From assembly GCF_000247695.1 (NCBI RefSeq), contig NW_004624778.1, positions 17,145,437 through 17,209,436 on the forward strand: a stretch of DNA of 64,000 nt, in the 5' to 3' direction. Positions within the stretch are counted from its first letter, which is position 1, and each line of letters starts with the position of its first letter. The translations under genes were made by a program, and so were the position numbers. This DNA comes from Heterocephalus glaber (taxonomy: Eukaryota > Chordata > Mammalia > Rodentia > Bathyergidae). Below are positions 1 to 12,960 of this stretch, piece after piece. The notes under the pieces were generated by a model. It ran no database searches, was not told the origin of the DNA, and saw only the letters and a list, made by a program, of their open reading frames with translations.

Positions 1-1079
1 ATGACACAGGTCTATTAAATACCTATATTTTAAAATATGATAATATATTTTAAATGTTTGCAACTACTTAATTTTATTAGAAAGAGATAAGTATGGTTGA
101 TTAACTGAAACCAACTAAGTGTAATTATAAATTAATATTACTGGGCTTTTACACCTGGAGAGTACATTTATTCTCTAAATCCTTGAGCATTTTATTACTC
201 ATTTTCTTTGATGTTATCAAGATTAAACATTTATTTTGCTCATTCTAGTGATAGAATACACATGTAGCTGTTGGTTTTTAGGATGACCAGATGAAGGTTG
301 TACTTAGAAATGTACTAGGAGCTGTTTGATAAGGGGGGATGCATTCCAGGACCTTGTTCTTAGTTTGATAGAAACAGAATCTTTGAAAGGATATGGTAAT
401 ACTAGCCAAGTTTCCAAGGGAGTAAAATAAAATCTTTATATATGTAATTGTTATTATTGCCTGGTTCAATTTGCTAAAAAAAATCAAATATTCAAAATGT
501 AATGATGAACAATGTGTAGATGGCACCAAGTTTAAGATACTAAATCTTCAACATATAAATGAAATCTCTCTCTCTCATGTGTGTGTGTATTATCACATGA
601 TTATTTTCCATTGTCATTCCTTACTCTGATGTAAAAACTTTCCCATTTGATGTTTACTACACATGTATAAACATCCCTAAACTATATTACTTAACATGTT
701 TATAAACTTAGAGGAATGTAATCATATCAAATGTATTTTGCTGAGACCTGCTAATATCTCTAACTTTGCTTTTAAGATTTACCCAAGTGTTTGCAAATAG
801 CTCTAGCTCATTTACCATTGCTGCTGTACAGTATTCTAACTTTACAGAACAACACAATTGGACCTATTTAGGAAGCTTCATGAGAGATTTGATTACTGAA
901 TAGATAAATTTCCATTTGGGTGATATCTTATTAAAAACACAAATGGAAGCCAAACTGTGGTCTAAAAGTTGTTTTTGGAGCATGAAATTAAAATAAGAGG
1001 ATGAGTTAAGTCATTATTTCTTAATATAATCTACCATAATCTACTGCATCCACCCCTTCAAAGAGAAGAAAGAAATACA

Positions 1080-1145
1080 TATGTGTGTGTATATATATAT
1101 GTGTGTGTGTATGTGTGTGTATATATATATACTTGTATATACAAA
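1080..1145. repeat. GT/AT dinucleotide microsatellite
   Basis: Alternating (gt)n and (at)n blocks make a compound simple repeat. Any reading frame across it is low-complexity and not a gene. Confidence 0.9.
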
Positions 1146-1391
1146 ATGAATATTTATGAGAATATCTGAATATACACAAACGCATCTGTAGAGTAGACCA
1201 AATGATTGAACAAAATTTAAAGGCTTAGTTTCACTACCCTCTGGCCAATGGAACACTCAGGAGTGTATGCTTACTTGTTGACCCTTCCTTTCAAGGTATT
1301 TTCCTCGCTTTTACTTAAACCCTTCTCACTACTAATGCCTTTTACCTAAACTTAGACAAGGACATTTTATTACATTTAAATTTTTCTTGGT

Positions 1392-1738
1392 TCATTCTTG
1401 TTTGTGTAACCTAGTTCTTTAAATTGGGCAATTTATAAGCAACAGGATTTCTTGGTCACAGTTCCAGAGGCTGGAAAGTCAAGGTCAAGATGCCAGCAGG
1501 TTAGGTATGTGGTAGAGGGTCATATCTCCTTCATAGATGATGCATTCTGTGTCCTCCCATGGTGGAAAGGGCAACCATGTTCCCCCAGGGATCGTATATG
1601 GGCATTAATCCCATTTATGAAGGCTCTGCTCAACTTAATCACATCCCAAAGGCCCTATTTGTTAATGCCTCCGTAGTGGGCATTAGATTTCAACATAGGA
1701 AGTGGGGTGGAGGGGGACAAATATTTAAACTATACCAA
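1392..1738 (-). mobile_element. ERVL-MaLR LTR (MLT1/MST type), antisense
   Basis: Read on the + strand it runs gggcaatttataagcaac, cacagttccagaggctgg, gggcattaatcccattta and atcacatcccaaaggccc, then atttcaacat. This is the reverse complement of an old MaLR solitary LTR. No internal retroviral genes are present. Edges are approximate. Confidence 0.75.
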
Positions 1739-2908
1739 GCTTCCCGAATATATATTCTAATTAAGCCTCTCTAAGACTATATCCAGAATGTTCTCTCAGG
1801 GATCCTCATATCCTATTGTCTGGAATGCAGGCCCTCCTTCCCGACTTAAGTAACCCTTGTTAAGCATAATACTTAGCTCTGATAATCTGATATATACAAC
1901 GGGCAGTGTGAAAGTTCTCAGCAGGAAGATGAGGGATGATTTGAGACTTAAAACATTCCAGTGGTATGCTCCATATGATGGGATTAGATAATAATAGTTC
2001 CTCCCCCAAAGTTTGCAGATTTTATTAACTCAGCTTCAATTTTTACTTTAAATCTCAACATGGTACCAAAAACTCTTCATGCTTTCAAGCAGTCGGTCAA
2101 GGAATGCTACTAAGGCTTCACTGAATTCAGGCTTCTTGTAGTGAGCTACAGGCATAAATTGAAAGACAGACCATGGCAGGAACAATAAACAGGCTGAATT
2201 AAGGATGAGGACAGGACAGAGAAATATGCTCCAGAGAGACGAAAGATGGTGAGAAAAATCCCGGGGATAGACATAAGGGTAAAGGAAAGATATTGTTGAA
2301 ATAGTACAGGAAACTGTAACTGAAGCATATTTTACCTTAGATGGAAAGGTTCTAGGTTTGGAGTCATGCAGAGAATAACACTGTCTTCTTTAGAATCATC
2401 CAGCAGGGCCAATTTTGAGATGCTGTTTCTACATGACCTTTCAAATTGGAATTTATCCCTAATTATGGGCATGGCCACAGGACAGTACTATTTGAAGGGA
2501 CAGAGCCCCAGGAAATTAAAAAAATAATCAGTGTAGATAACAGAGAAAAAGTAATTATCCTTGAGTAGCTTTCAACCGCCCCCAAGCAGTGCTTATGAGT
2601 GTGCAAGGGTGGAACACAAGTAAACTACAGACACAGAAGTGTGTGCTTTCTTAAAGCTTTGAATTATTTCTATTTGCCTATGCATCAGAGGTTAAACAGA
2701 ACTTTATAAAAAGCTCCAATCTCTATGTACATATGCATCTCTGTTTGTATATGTATAAGAAATGAGAATTGTTTTAAATTTTCCTGGGCTTTGTGTATTT
2801 TTAGTTGCCAAATATGGTGATCCTGATTTTTGGACCAAGCTTAAAAGTTTGGTTCTATTTCAACATTCTCTTCAAAATAAAATGAACTTTTGGGCAAAAA
2901 GAAATCTC

Positions 2909-3170
2909 ATTTTACACTTTCAGTTTCTAACACCAGAGAAACTATTCAGTATTTACACTTGTGTCCTATTTATTTCACTTAGGAGTATGGCCTCAACGTG
3001 CATCCATTTAGCTATAAATGTCTCTAGTTTCTCATTGTTTATGGCTGAGTAGTTCTCCCTTTTATAAAAAATTCACATCTTCTTTATCCAGTCACCAGAT
3101 ATGGGCAATTGGGCTGTTTCCAAGTTTAGCTATTACAAACTGTGCCACTATAAACATGGGTACATAGATA
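2909..3170 (-). mobile_element. L1 3' segment, inverted half of a twin-primed insertion
   Basis: Reverse-complemented, this segment matches the 3' end of the L1 ORF2 region seen at 56343-56606 (for example ctactcagccataaa and gtggcacagtttgtaata). It abuts a forward L1 3' UTR at about 3171, which is the usual form of a 5'-inverted L1. Confidence 0.85.
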
Positions 3171-3430
3171 ATGTGAAATAGGAAATTAAGGCCCAAAATG
3201 GAAGGGGAAGTGGAAGGGGTAGGGGAAAGGAAAGGAATAAATATGAGAAAAGGAGAAAATGGAAACAAAGTCTTTGTTTAAATAGGGGTGGAGGGGTGGA
3301 AGGGAGGGCAGGAGAATGGGGAAAAAATAAGAACCAAGATACATTATGTAAAGGTACAAGATCCCAATGATAAATATCATCATATTGTATACCTAAAATG
3401 TACCAATAAACTTAATGAATTTTAAAAAAA
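3171..3430 (+). mobile_element. L1 3' UTR and tail, forward half of a twin-primed insertion
   Basis: Purine-rich L1 3' UTR followed by gtatacctaaaatgtaccaa and a short A-rich tail. It matches 56641-56900. Direct repeats of about 14 bases (13 identical) at 2896-2909 and 3425-3438 flank the pair and look like the target-site duplication. Confidence 0.85.
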
Positions 3431-5668
3431 GAAATCCCAGCCTGAATTTAACATGAATAGCATATAAGTCAACAGAACTTTCTTTTTCAAAGGACTCAGA
3501 TGAAGAGCATGACAGTAATTGGGACAATGCATGTTATTGTACTCATTTTTTTTTTTTTTACCATTTTAGAGTCCTAGTTAGAATACAGTCATAATTAAAT
3601 TTGACCTGATAAATATTATCTCAGAGGACAAAGTTGTGAAGATAAAATAGATAGTGACATACAGAGGCTTTGGACCAATTTATATAAATTATTGACATTA
3701 TCCCAACACAATTTTCTGCATCACTTAATAATGTTTTAAGTATTTCATGTTAATCAAATGGAATGTACAAAGCACCTGAAATGCTTTTAGATTCTCTACT
3801 GGAATAACAAATTATTATATGGGCTGACTACAATGAATCAGTAACCTACCTCAAGAGGCATGGGTGGTAGAAGGCACACTTAATCTGTTTCCTGTGCTAT
3901 AGAAAAGTGGTGGTAAATATGTCATTGACTTTAGCCCTGGATTCTGCAAGCAAACCTGCAAAGGCTTCTGAAAACCCAATTAAAATTCTGCTAATGGCTT
4001 AAGATTTCAGAAAGGGGCGTTTTCCAATTAGATATGCAAGTGAGGTCCCTGAGTGATAAAACTCCAATTACACCTCACCCTTACAAAGCATGCTGCATCA
4101 ACAAAAGCATCTTAAAATTTGAGTTCCTAAACCTCATGTACAATGACATTTCATACAGCTCCCCTTAGAGTGACAGAAATACAGAGGTTTCTTGGCTCTC
4201 TCTACACTTGCTGGGCTCATCTTTCAAAGTTCTGTAATAGAATAATGGCTTATTGTCAAGATATTCAAGCCGCTTGCAAATAAATTTAGACCCTGCTAAT
4301 CATTTACTTTCCCTTTTGGCTTGCCAGTCTTTTAAGAAATGTAGTTTTGGCATTCAAATAAAGAAAAACAAAGCTATAGTTCATGTTTACTCTTATGGTT
4401 GAAAGCCCTTAATTAAAATGTAGAAACTGAAGAGGCTTCCTAAATTATCTTCTGAAGGCAGGTAGAATCAAAACTAATGCATGGTGGTAGAGTAGTATTT
4501 TACTTTTAGAATGCATTCCATTTGAGATTATGGTTCACCTTCTTACCACTGAAAAAATTTTCAACTTCTAAAAGAATATAGCTTGTGTGAATGACAGTTA
4601 CGAAAGTCACTTCAGCTTACTTACTTCTTATCATTGTTAGCTCCAGTTTCCTTTTGTTGTCAGTTCTGCCTGTAACTTGCAAAATTAGTTTTGTAAATTT
4701 GATTTCAAAACCTAAAAGCCCTTAAAATATGATCTTATTGACCTAAACCTTTGAAAACAAAGTTAAACCTGACATATTTTAATACTTTGGTACATCATTA
4801 TTAATGAAAATTCAGTCTTATAAATTTTATGAAGATTCTGCATGTATTAAGCATTCTGGAAGACTTGACATATGCTCTACAGGGGGTACATCAGACAAAA
4901 GGCCAAAATCTATCCTCTATTTCAGAAAAAGTGTTTATTTTTTTTAGAATCCAGTAGCATTTTAACTAACCAAAATAAGGTATATGTAAGTTCTTTAAAT
5001 GTTTCTGTGAAATGATCCTTCTCAGATTGGTAAACTATTAGAAGACACTCAACAATATACTCAAAGGGAAATATCCAGAAATAAAGTTTCCAGCTGTCTC
5101 TCAGATGGAAGATAAATGCAGCTACCTGCATTTCCAGGATCTAGAACAGTGATTCCAAGAGGCTGTGCTCACCTCTCATCCATTCATTATACTTTCCTGC
5201 AGGATTTTAAGGATTTTGAAACCCGACGATCTGGAACTGACTTTTTCAGTGATTAGGGCTTTGTGACTAATTAAGTCATTTAAACTCTTTGGATTTCATA
5301 TTTCATCTGAATTTAGAAAGTATTCAACTAGACCCAGTTTTCTTAATCTAAGCACTGTTGACATTGGGGGCAGGACAGTTTTTGTTGTGGTGGTGGTGGT
5401 GACTGCCGTGAGCATTGTAGGATATTTAGCTCCCTTGTCCCATGTTGTAACAACTTCAAATGTCTCTAGATAGTGCCACATTTCCTTTGCTGGAGAGTGC
5501 TTTATTCCCAGTTGAAAATCACTGAGCTACATCACTGTCTCCTAAAGGTTGTTTAACGGACATGAATTCCATGAAAAGCTCTTAGGAAAACAAACAAAAA
5601 AACAAAATAAAAATAAAAACCCCTACCAATGATACATAAGCATTGGGAGCCTGGTTTGGCACAAGCAC

Positions 5669-5705
5669 GTGTGTGTGTGTGTGTGTGTATGCGTGCGTGC
5701 ACGCG
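5669..5705. repeat. (GT)n microsatellite
   Basis: About ten GT units followed by gcgtgcgtgcacgcg, a short CpG-containing alternating purine-pyrimidine tract next to a SINE. Confidence 0.9.
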
Positions 5706-5725
5706 AACGAGCATACACCCTTATG

Positions 5726-5905
5726 TATAGTACTGAGGATTGAACTCAGGGCCTTCTCACTGAGTTACACACCCAGATCTCTTTCTATTTTGTTTTATTT
5801 TGAGACAGGGTCTCTCTAAATCTCTGAGTTGCCTTTGTAATCCTCCTGGCTCTTTTTCTCAGACTGCTGGGATTATAGATGTGTGCCACCACGCCTAGCC
5901 TGGTT
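5726..5905 (-). mobile_element. B1-ID chimeric SINE, antisense
   Basis: Reverse-complemented, it begins as a 7SL-derived B1 (gcgtggtggcacacatct, aatcccagcag), continues through gagaccctgtctcaaaat, and ends with an ID-like half (taactcagtgag, gagttcaatcctcagtact). This two-part structure is typical of squirrel- and dormouse-group rodents. Confidence 0.85.
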
Positions 5906-5949
5906 TGGCCCTTTATTCCTCTTTGGTCAGGCCCTTCTCTTATACTTGA

Positions 5950-6665
5950 ACTATAAGGTCTTTGTCCTGAGAGAGCTTTTCTACTTGCACTTACATTCTT
6001 GATTTTGATTTGCCTTCAAATCCCACCTGCATGCCAACTCCCAAATTTATATTCCAAGTGCAGTCTTTCTAGCTACTTCTTTAACACTTATCACCACTCC
6101 ACTCTGTGTTCAAGGCTGAATGTTGGCTCTTCTCTTTCTGAGCCTTCTCTTTCACCTTGCCACACCACACTCACAAAAGGTTATGGCTTTAACCTACGCA
6201 TACCTCTCCCTTTCTGTCCTCTACTGTATCCAGCCTGCATTTTTCTCATTTCTTTTCAAACTATACTGTGTAACTGTCCACTTTTCTTCATTGTAGTGCC
6301 AACCATCTCAGTTCAAAACATTATGATCTGTCATCCCTAGAACTTCAACAGCCTCTTTGCTGGTCTCTCTGCTTCCATCACCAACCTTTCCACAGGGCAG
6401 CCAGGGAGGTCTAAAAGCAAATTAAGTCTGTCACTGGCTGGCTGAGAACCTTCAGTGCTCTGTGATTGCATTTAGAGTAACTGAATGGTATCTCTAGAGC
6501 TTTGTATGACAGGGTCCTGCTTCTCTCTCCAGCCTCATTCCAGACACATAGTTCCCTTGTGATGGACCTGAGTTCCCTTGTGATGGACCAGGAACTAGCT
6601 TGTAATACTTCATGATTCAGCTGGCCACCTCCATAATGAACCTTTTCATAACTCTCAAAAGCAGC
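5950..6665 (+). mobile_element. L2 LINE fragment
   Basis: Pyrimidine-rich sequence with L2 ORF2 landmarks: actcccaaatttatattcc, then a cagcctctttgctggtctc region followed by gggcagccagggaggtc. Old and decayed, with no open frame. A ~21-bp tandem copy lies within it near 6550-6592. Confidence 0.7.
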
Positions 6666-7199
6666 CATGTCCTCAAGTTATATCTGTCTGTAAACCCCTC
6701 CACATTTAAAAAAGCCACTTATAATTGTAATTTTATAATTAAAATTTGAATTTGTTTAATATTAATCTTTTCCAGTGAATTTTAATATCCATGTCAACAA
6801 TTATGCCTTTCTTTATCAAAACATGTCTTCAGCATCTAACTGGACCTTCAGTACGTATTTATGGAATAATTGAGCATATTCTCTACTATCCTTGAGACAA
6901 GAAATACTTTTTCCAATATAATTGACTAAAGATAAAAATTTTCTTGAACACTGATGAAAGTTTTATTTTAGGAAACACTTGGCTTGACTCTGATTTTTTT
7001 CCTACTGATTGCCTATAGCACCAATTTTAGGGGGAAATTCTTTGAAATGATCAAGGCCATATGCTTTTATGTTCAAATTCAAAGAATCGTAAAATTATTA
7101 AGACATATTTGAGCTCAAAGTGTTTTAATAACAAAAGTGTCAGAAAAGTCTGTAATTTTAAGAAAGATGTTCAGTACCCAACTAGAAAGTTCCACTGGA

Positions 7200-7400
7200 T
7201 TATATTTTGGGAGGCTGAGGCAGGAGGATCACAGGCTCCAGCCAGTCTGTGTAACTGAATGGCTTAGCAAGACCGTGTGTCAAAATTAAAAATTTTAAAA
7301 TGGGCTGGGGATTTAGGTCAGTGAGAAGACCTCAGTAGCACAAGAGAGAGAGAGAGAGGGAGACACAGAGAAAGAGAAAGTTAATTTGTTTCACCAGATC
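7200..7400 (+). mobile_element. B1-ID chimeric SINE with GA tail
   Basis: Starts gggaggctgaggcaggaggat (B1), continues to gcaagaccgtgtgtcaaaat, then an ID-like half gggctggggatttaggtcag, ending in a GA-rich simple repeat at about 7343-7380. Confidence 0.85.
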
Positions 7401-9611
7401 TATTCCTTTCTTCACAACTGAATTTATCATTCACGCATTCACACTGTTCACCTGACCAGTGATCTTATGCAACTATTAGGGCACAGCCATTATGGCCAAG
7501 TGACAAGATGCTCAAGATAGGAACCAGGGCTTCCATATTCATTACCTGGTTTGTTTTCTGTGTAATTAAGTACTCAGTGCTGCTCTGATCTATAATAAGC
7601 TTACTATAGTCTTTACAAGGAAAAAGTATCATAATAAATGTAACATATTTTGAAATCCTGCAGTATTTTAGAAAATTTAAAGATCTTATTTCACTAAGCC
7701 AATTTTCTAATCTTTACTTTAAATTTAAAACTATCACATTATTATTTATTTTTGCTTTTATTCATTTTAGTAGAAAAGAAGGTAAAATATTTTACTGTGA
7801 TTGAACATCATGAAAATTTATATGCCTATGAGACTGTAAAAACCTTGACCCCCTTCTCCCTGATTTCTGTGGAGGATGCATAGGTCTTCATACTCAGGCA
7901 GTGGGTACCCACACTTATTGCTGACACTGACAACAAGCACATCATTAAGATAACACAGTGTATTTTTTCTGTCAATTTGGAAAATCCCACAGGATGAGAG
8001 ACCGAGCCGCATTATGTTAAGCCATGTCATAATGTCCCCTGAGGGCCACCTCTGTGCTGGGGCTTGAGGCCAGTGCTTTCTCACAGAATATTCACAGCAC
8101 CCACAAGTCTTCACATTTCCCCATGCAACTTCTCCACTGCAGCCAGAAAAGTGGTAAATGTCCTTTGGACTCAGATTGTCCTAAGTGCACTGATCTAGGT
8201 TTGCAAACTCTGAGGTTTCTTCATATTTGGATCAATCTTTTGAAAAATTGAAATGTAGACTGCATGAGCCCTCACCCTCTGCAGATTCTGTATTTGTGAA
8301 TTCAACTCTGCTAAAGCTTGTTTTTAACCTAAAAATCAATATAGTGCTTTCCTGGTTATTCACGGACAAGTGCAAAGTGGCAAAAATTTTGATTTGCCCC
8401 AAGGCTGCTGTGGCCAGCAGAGATGGAACAGGCAGCTCTTTGTCTGCTTGCTTGAGCCTTAGATTGAATGAATGTTCTTTTTGTGGTATATTGAGTGCTA
8501 TCTTTTTGTTTTTTACTTCCTATTGGTGATTTTAATGTTCAAAATGACCCCACAATAGTGTTGAAGTGGCTTCTAGTCTTTCTAAGCATAGAGGGATATT
8601 AAGTACCATACAGAAAAAATATGAGTGTTTTGTTCAGACATGAGTTTATACCATAGTGCTGTTGACTAGAAATTCAATGTTAATGAATCAACATTATATA
8701 TTTTTTTAAAACTGTTTTTAAAATATACATCATATAAGGCTCTGTACATTGCATGGCTGATAAAAAAATATGTAACCAGAGGCCTACAGAAACATAACCT
8801 GGCTTTTTATTTAGAGGCACTAGTTAGTTGAGTATCGCTAGTTCAGTGTTCACAGTAACTTTACAGAACACAGCTATTCAAAGCAACAACTAGGCCACCC
8901 CTGCTCTTGACTTTAACTTTCCATTCAATGTCAGCTATTCTGCACATTCAGTGTCTGATTTGAGAGTAGGAAATTAATGAACGACCTTATATACCAAGTT
9001 TTAAACTAACGGGAACTTTTATGAGAAATAATAAAGGCCTGGAATCAAAGCTTACTAATGAGTCCTAATGCATCTTAACTCTCTAAAGAAAATGACCTCC
9101 GTATAATCTCACTAGAGCTCAAGAGGATCCAGTCATTATTTCCTGACTTGAAATATGATGCCTTCTTGTGTGGAAAGACATTTGAATAATTCTGGCTTAC
9201 TGGGTTTTTAAAACTGTTCATAAGTTATACTATTATGTATGATTCAAACTGAGTTTGTTTTACCAGTTTAGTTTAAATCATGCTAATAAATAACCTGAGG
9301 TTCCAAACTATCTTCTTTATAAGCTATCACATGAGAAGTTAGTTTATTCCAATTAATTATTTTATTAAGCACAGACAGGGTATATTGAAATCTTACTGTA
9401 AAAGAACTTTACTAACAACGAGTAAATCTATGATACAGAAAGTTCTGACCTGGCCCTATTCCTTTATGGTAAATGTAAAAATTACTTCAAGAAAAGCTTA
9501 TTTTTCTCATTTATAACCAGAATCTTTTTAACAGAAAGTACTATTTAACTACTTTTGATGAATCCCTCCCTCTGAGATTCAAGATATATCATCTCCCTAA
9601 CCTGAACTTGA

Positions 9612-9794
<183 letters not shown>

Positions 9795-11126
9795 TAAGCA
9801 TCAGGTGACTCCTAAGAAGAAAAGGAAGTCCCCATCTGTTTGAATTGTATTTTTGATGTCTTTCTTCCTGTGTTCTTTCATAATTAACCGATCCTGTTCC
9901 TTATCTCTGGACCCTGACAAGCCTTGCTTTTTATCTGTTTCAGGCCTGTAACTAAGTAATGGATAGACTTGCAGATTTAACAACAGCATCCCTGGAGATC
10001 CACTTGCATTTCTGTTTGTTTTTACTTCTCAGGGCCAGATTGCTCTTTTCAGGCAAGGGCAGGGATTCTTTAAGTAACATTCAGAAGATGTGTTCATGCT
10101 CCTGGCCCTCTCTGCAGTCATGTGTAGGCAGTTGGAGATAGTGTTCCTCTGTAAGTACTTATTTATCACTTTTGACAGGGAGACTATAGGCACTTAATCT
10201 GCTTTTTGAATGGATGACTAAATACAGATTTCCAAATTTAATGTCATTACAGTCCTATAGAGTGCTTATCTTGGAGGCAGTAGTAAAGAGATTCTGGAGA
10301 TTTGAAAGCGTTCATATTTCCTGTGGTTGTCAGATATTAAAACTGTTGAATTTAAAAATATTTTCATATCACATATCTTCATGTTTAAGCATATCCAGAA
10401 GATGGTATATCAAAATACAAAGTTTAGAATGACAATATGGCTTTTATGTTTTACATGGCTCATCCCCTTACACAAACATCTATGACCAGCAGGTTTGTCC
10501 TATATTAGCAGGTTCTTGAAGTCAGCAATAATCTCCTGGCCATTCTTTGCCTCTGTGAACTTCCAGTCCTTTTCAAATATGTTGATATTTTTCAGCAATA
10601 CTCCCTAACTGTGTTGACTATTTTTTGCCTCAGGCATGGTGCTAGCATGGGCCCAGAGTTGGCTGGTTTGACAACTATGGACTATACTAATTGTTAGATG
10701 AAGATTCTCTAGCAAGCAATATCCTTTTATTGTTAATTGCTCAGAATTCCTCTTTTTTGTTTTTACAAATACAGTAACTCTACTTGTTGATCTCTCACGA
10801 ATTTCCCAACACTCAAGTGAAGTTTTTAGAAACAGAATGAAGGAAGATATACATACTGAAGTGACAGAAAGGGTCAGAGGCAATCCTTGTGTTTATCTCT
10901 GTGGCAAGGAAAGTTTTATATGGAGCTGCCTTTTTGAGATTGCACTACTTTGAATCTGTTAGTAGCTGGTGTGCTGATCCATTGTACACAGATGAGAAGC
11001 CTAACAGAATGAGCTCTGTGAGCCCAGCATCTTCAGTAAGCAGTCTGGGAAGACAGGGTAACTCACAGCACTTCTGGAGTGTTGGGTCCTAATAAAGGTT
11101 CAGGAAAAAAAGAACTAATTGAGTGA

Positions 11127-11540
11127 GTGTCTTGGTCTGTTTTCTGTTGCTATAACAAAATAACCAAGGGTGGATAATTTATAAAGAATGGAGCTTCTTT
11201 GGGCTCAGAGTTCTGGAATTTCAAGAACATAGTACCTACATATACAGGGCTTCTCCTGAGGGCCACTTGCTGCTACATACCTGGTAAAAGGACAGAAAAT
11301 CAAGTGGACACGTGTGGAACAGAGATAATATGGCACAAGAGGAAGCATGAGATGAGAGGTAGCCTCATTGTGAAACAAGCTACTCTAAAGATAATAAACA
11401 CAGTCCCATGAGAGTAAAAACTCATTCCTGCAGTTAAAGCATTAGTCCTACATAAAAACCTCACCACCTCTCAACACTTATGTTGGAGACCAGGCCTCAA
11501 AATGAGGTTTGATGGGGATAAACCATATTCAAACCAATGC
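11127..11540 (-). mobile_element. ERVL-MaLR LTR (MST/THE1-like), antisense
   Basis: On the + strand it starts cttggtctgttttctgttgc and ataatttataaagaatgg and ends aaaatgaggtttgatgggg and aaccatattcaaaccaatg. These are the two reverse-complemented ends of a MaLR LTR. No internal region is attached. Confidence 0.85.
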
Positions 11541-11690
11541 AAGATACTGAACAGATTCTTGGTCCAGTATTCCTAGGAAAGAAATGTATAAAGGCAGAAC
11601 GATGAACCATCAAGCACCAGGTCTCTGAAATGGATCTCAGAAGGGTGCACATACAAAGAAGAGGGAGGAAGCATCCAAACTACATTTTGT

Positions 11691-11787
11691 CAAGCCCAGC
11701 CGGGGCAATTTAGCAACTCAATGAGGCCAGTCTCAGAATAATTTTTTTTTTAAAAGGCTGGATCTATAGCTCAATGCAAAGGCCAGA
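11691..11787 (+). mobile_element. Partial B1-ID SINE
   Basis: The end of a B1 half (gcaatttagcaactcaatgag, gtctcagaat), a T-rich stretch and the beginning of an ID half (ggctggatctatagctcaat). The 5' part is missing or too diverged to see. Confidence 0.6.
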
Positions 11788-12804
11788 GGAATGGAGGGAC
11801 ATTTGACCACTTTACAATTGGTGCTAAAACACTGGTGTGTTCACTAAACTAACCAAATTTACTATACCATCTTCTAAGAATTTTTTGCCCCCCTCACTGT
11901 CATTACTGTGACAAAAATGTTATAAACAGTTATATAAACTGATGAATTAGATTATTGGACAAATTTTGTTTCTCTACAAGTTCCCAATGTTGAAAGTGAA
12001 ATGCTGAGAAACTCACCACTCATTTTTCAATCCTTTGATAAGCCCTTTAGTAAAAGCTTAAAGGTTTTAGTCTTAGATAGATTCTAAACCCCGAGTATAA
12101 CTTGTTTTTTAAAATTAAGGCATGAAGGAAAGAAGAAGTGATTCCATGTGTGATGAAAGATCCAAAGAAAGTGCATTTCTAGCTCACTTTCTTTTTTTTA
12201 CACTAGCCCAAAGTTTCTTAATATTAACTTGGGGCACTTTGGCACTTTCACATCTCTCCTCCATGGCAGATCTATTGGCCTTCACCCTTCTCCCTTTGTT
12301 TGCATATGTTAACAGAAACAAAGAGAAAATTCCATCAAGCCATTGCTGAGTTGTAATTGAGTTTTTCTTGATTTCATTGAGGACCCCCCTAGCAGACCCC
12401 CATGATTGTTGAATCCTTTAGAACAAATTGAGTGAAATAGATGAAAGCAAAATCAGTACCAATCTGAAATAGAAATAAGGCTCTTTACAGAGCTTTCTGA
12501 AAATAGGGACTTTAATGTAAGTAATAAAGAGAAGTAGGAAACGCATTCAGGGCTTCTTTAATATCTCTCTGTCTGAGTCTGTTGACAAATGTGAATTTTT
12601 TTCTGTGCTATTTGTTGGTGAGCTTGAATTGCATCCAAGTGGACTGAAACATTTGTATGCCCTATCAGTAATACCTTATTCTAGTTAGTATCATATAAAT
12701 CTTACAATTTTTAAAATTTGTACATATATTTAATAATTATGCAGTCTACTTGATTAAAAGTCTAGTAAGTAAGATTTAATTTTTTATCATATAAAATAAC
12801 TAGC

Positions 12805-12960
12805 AAAAGTTGGAACCTAAGTTCCAGTTCTGGCTCTACTACTACTTTATTTAAACTAATTATGCCACCTAAGGGAAGAACTTTAATCCCTGGATTTCAG
12901 TTTTTTCAAATATAATGAGAATTAAGAGTAAACATTTTATATCATCTCCTTTATCTTTAA
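12805..12960 (-). mobile_element. MIR SINE, antisense
   Basis: Has the reverse-complement MIR order: an acctaagttccagttctgg-like start, then a ctttaatccctggatttcag stretch and caaatataatgagaatta. Strongly decayed. Confidence 0.5.

Noticed and set aside
5999..6340. 113-codon open frame
   Set aside because: Falls within a decayed L2 fragment, and the frame does not continue through it.
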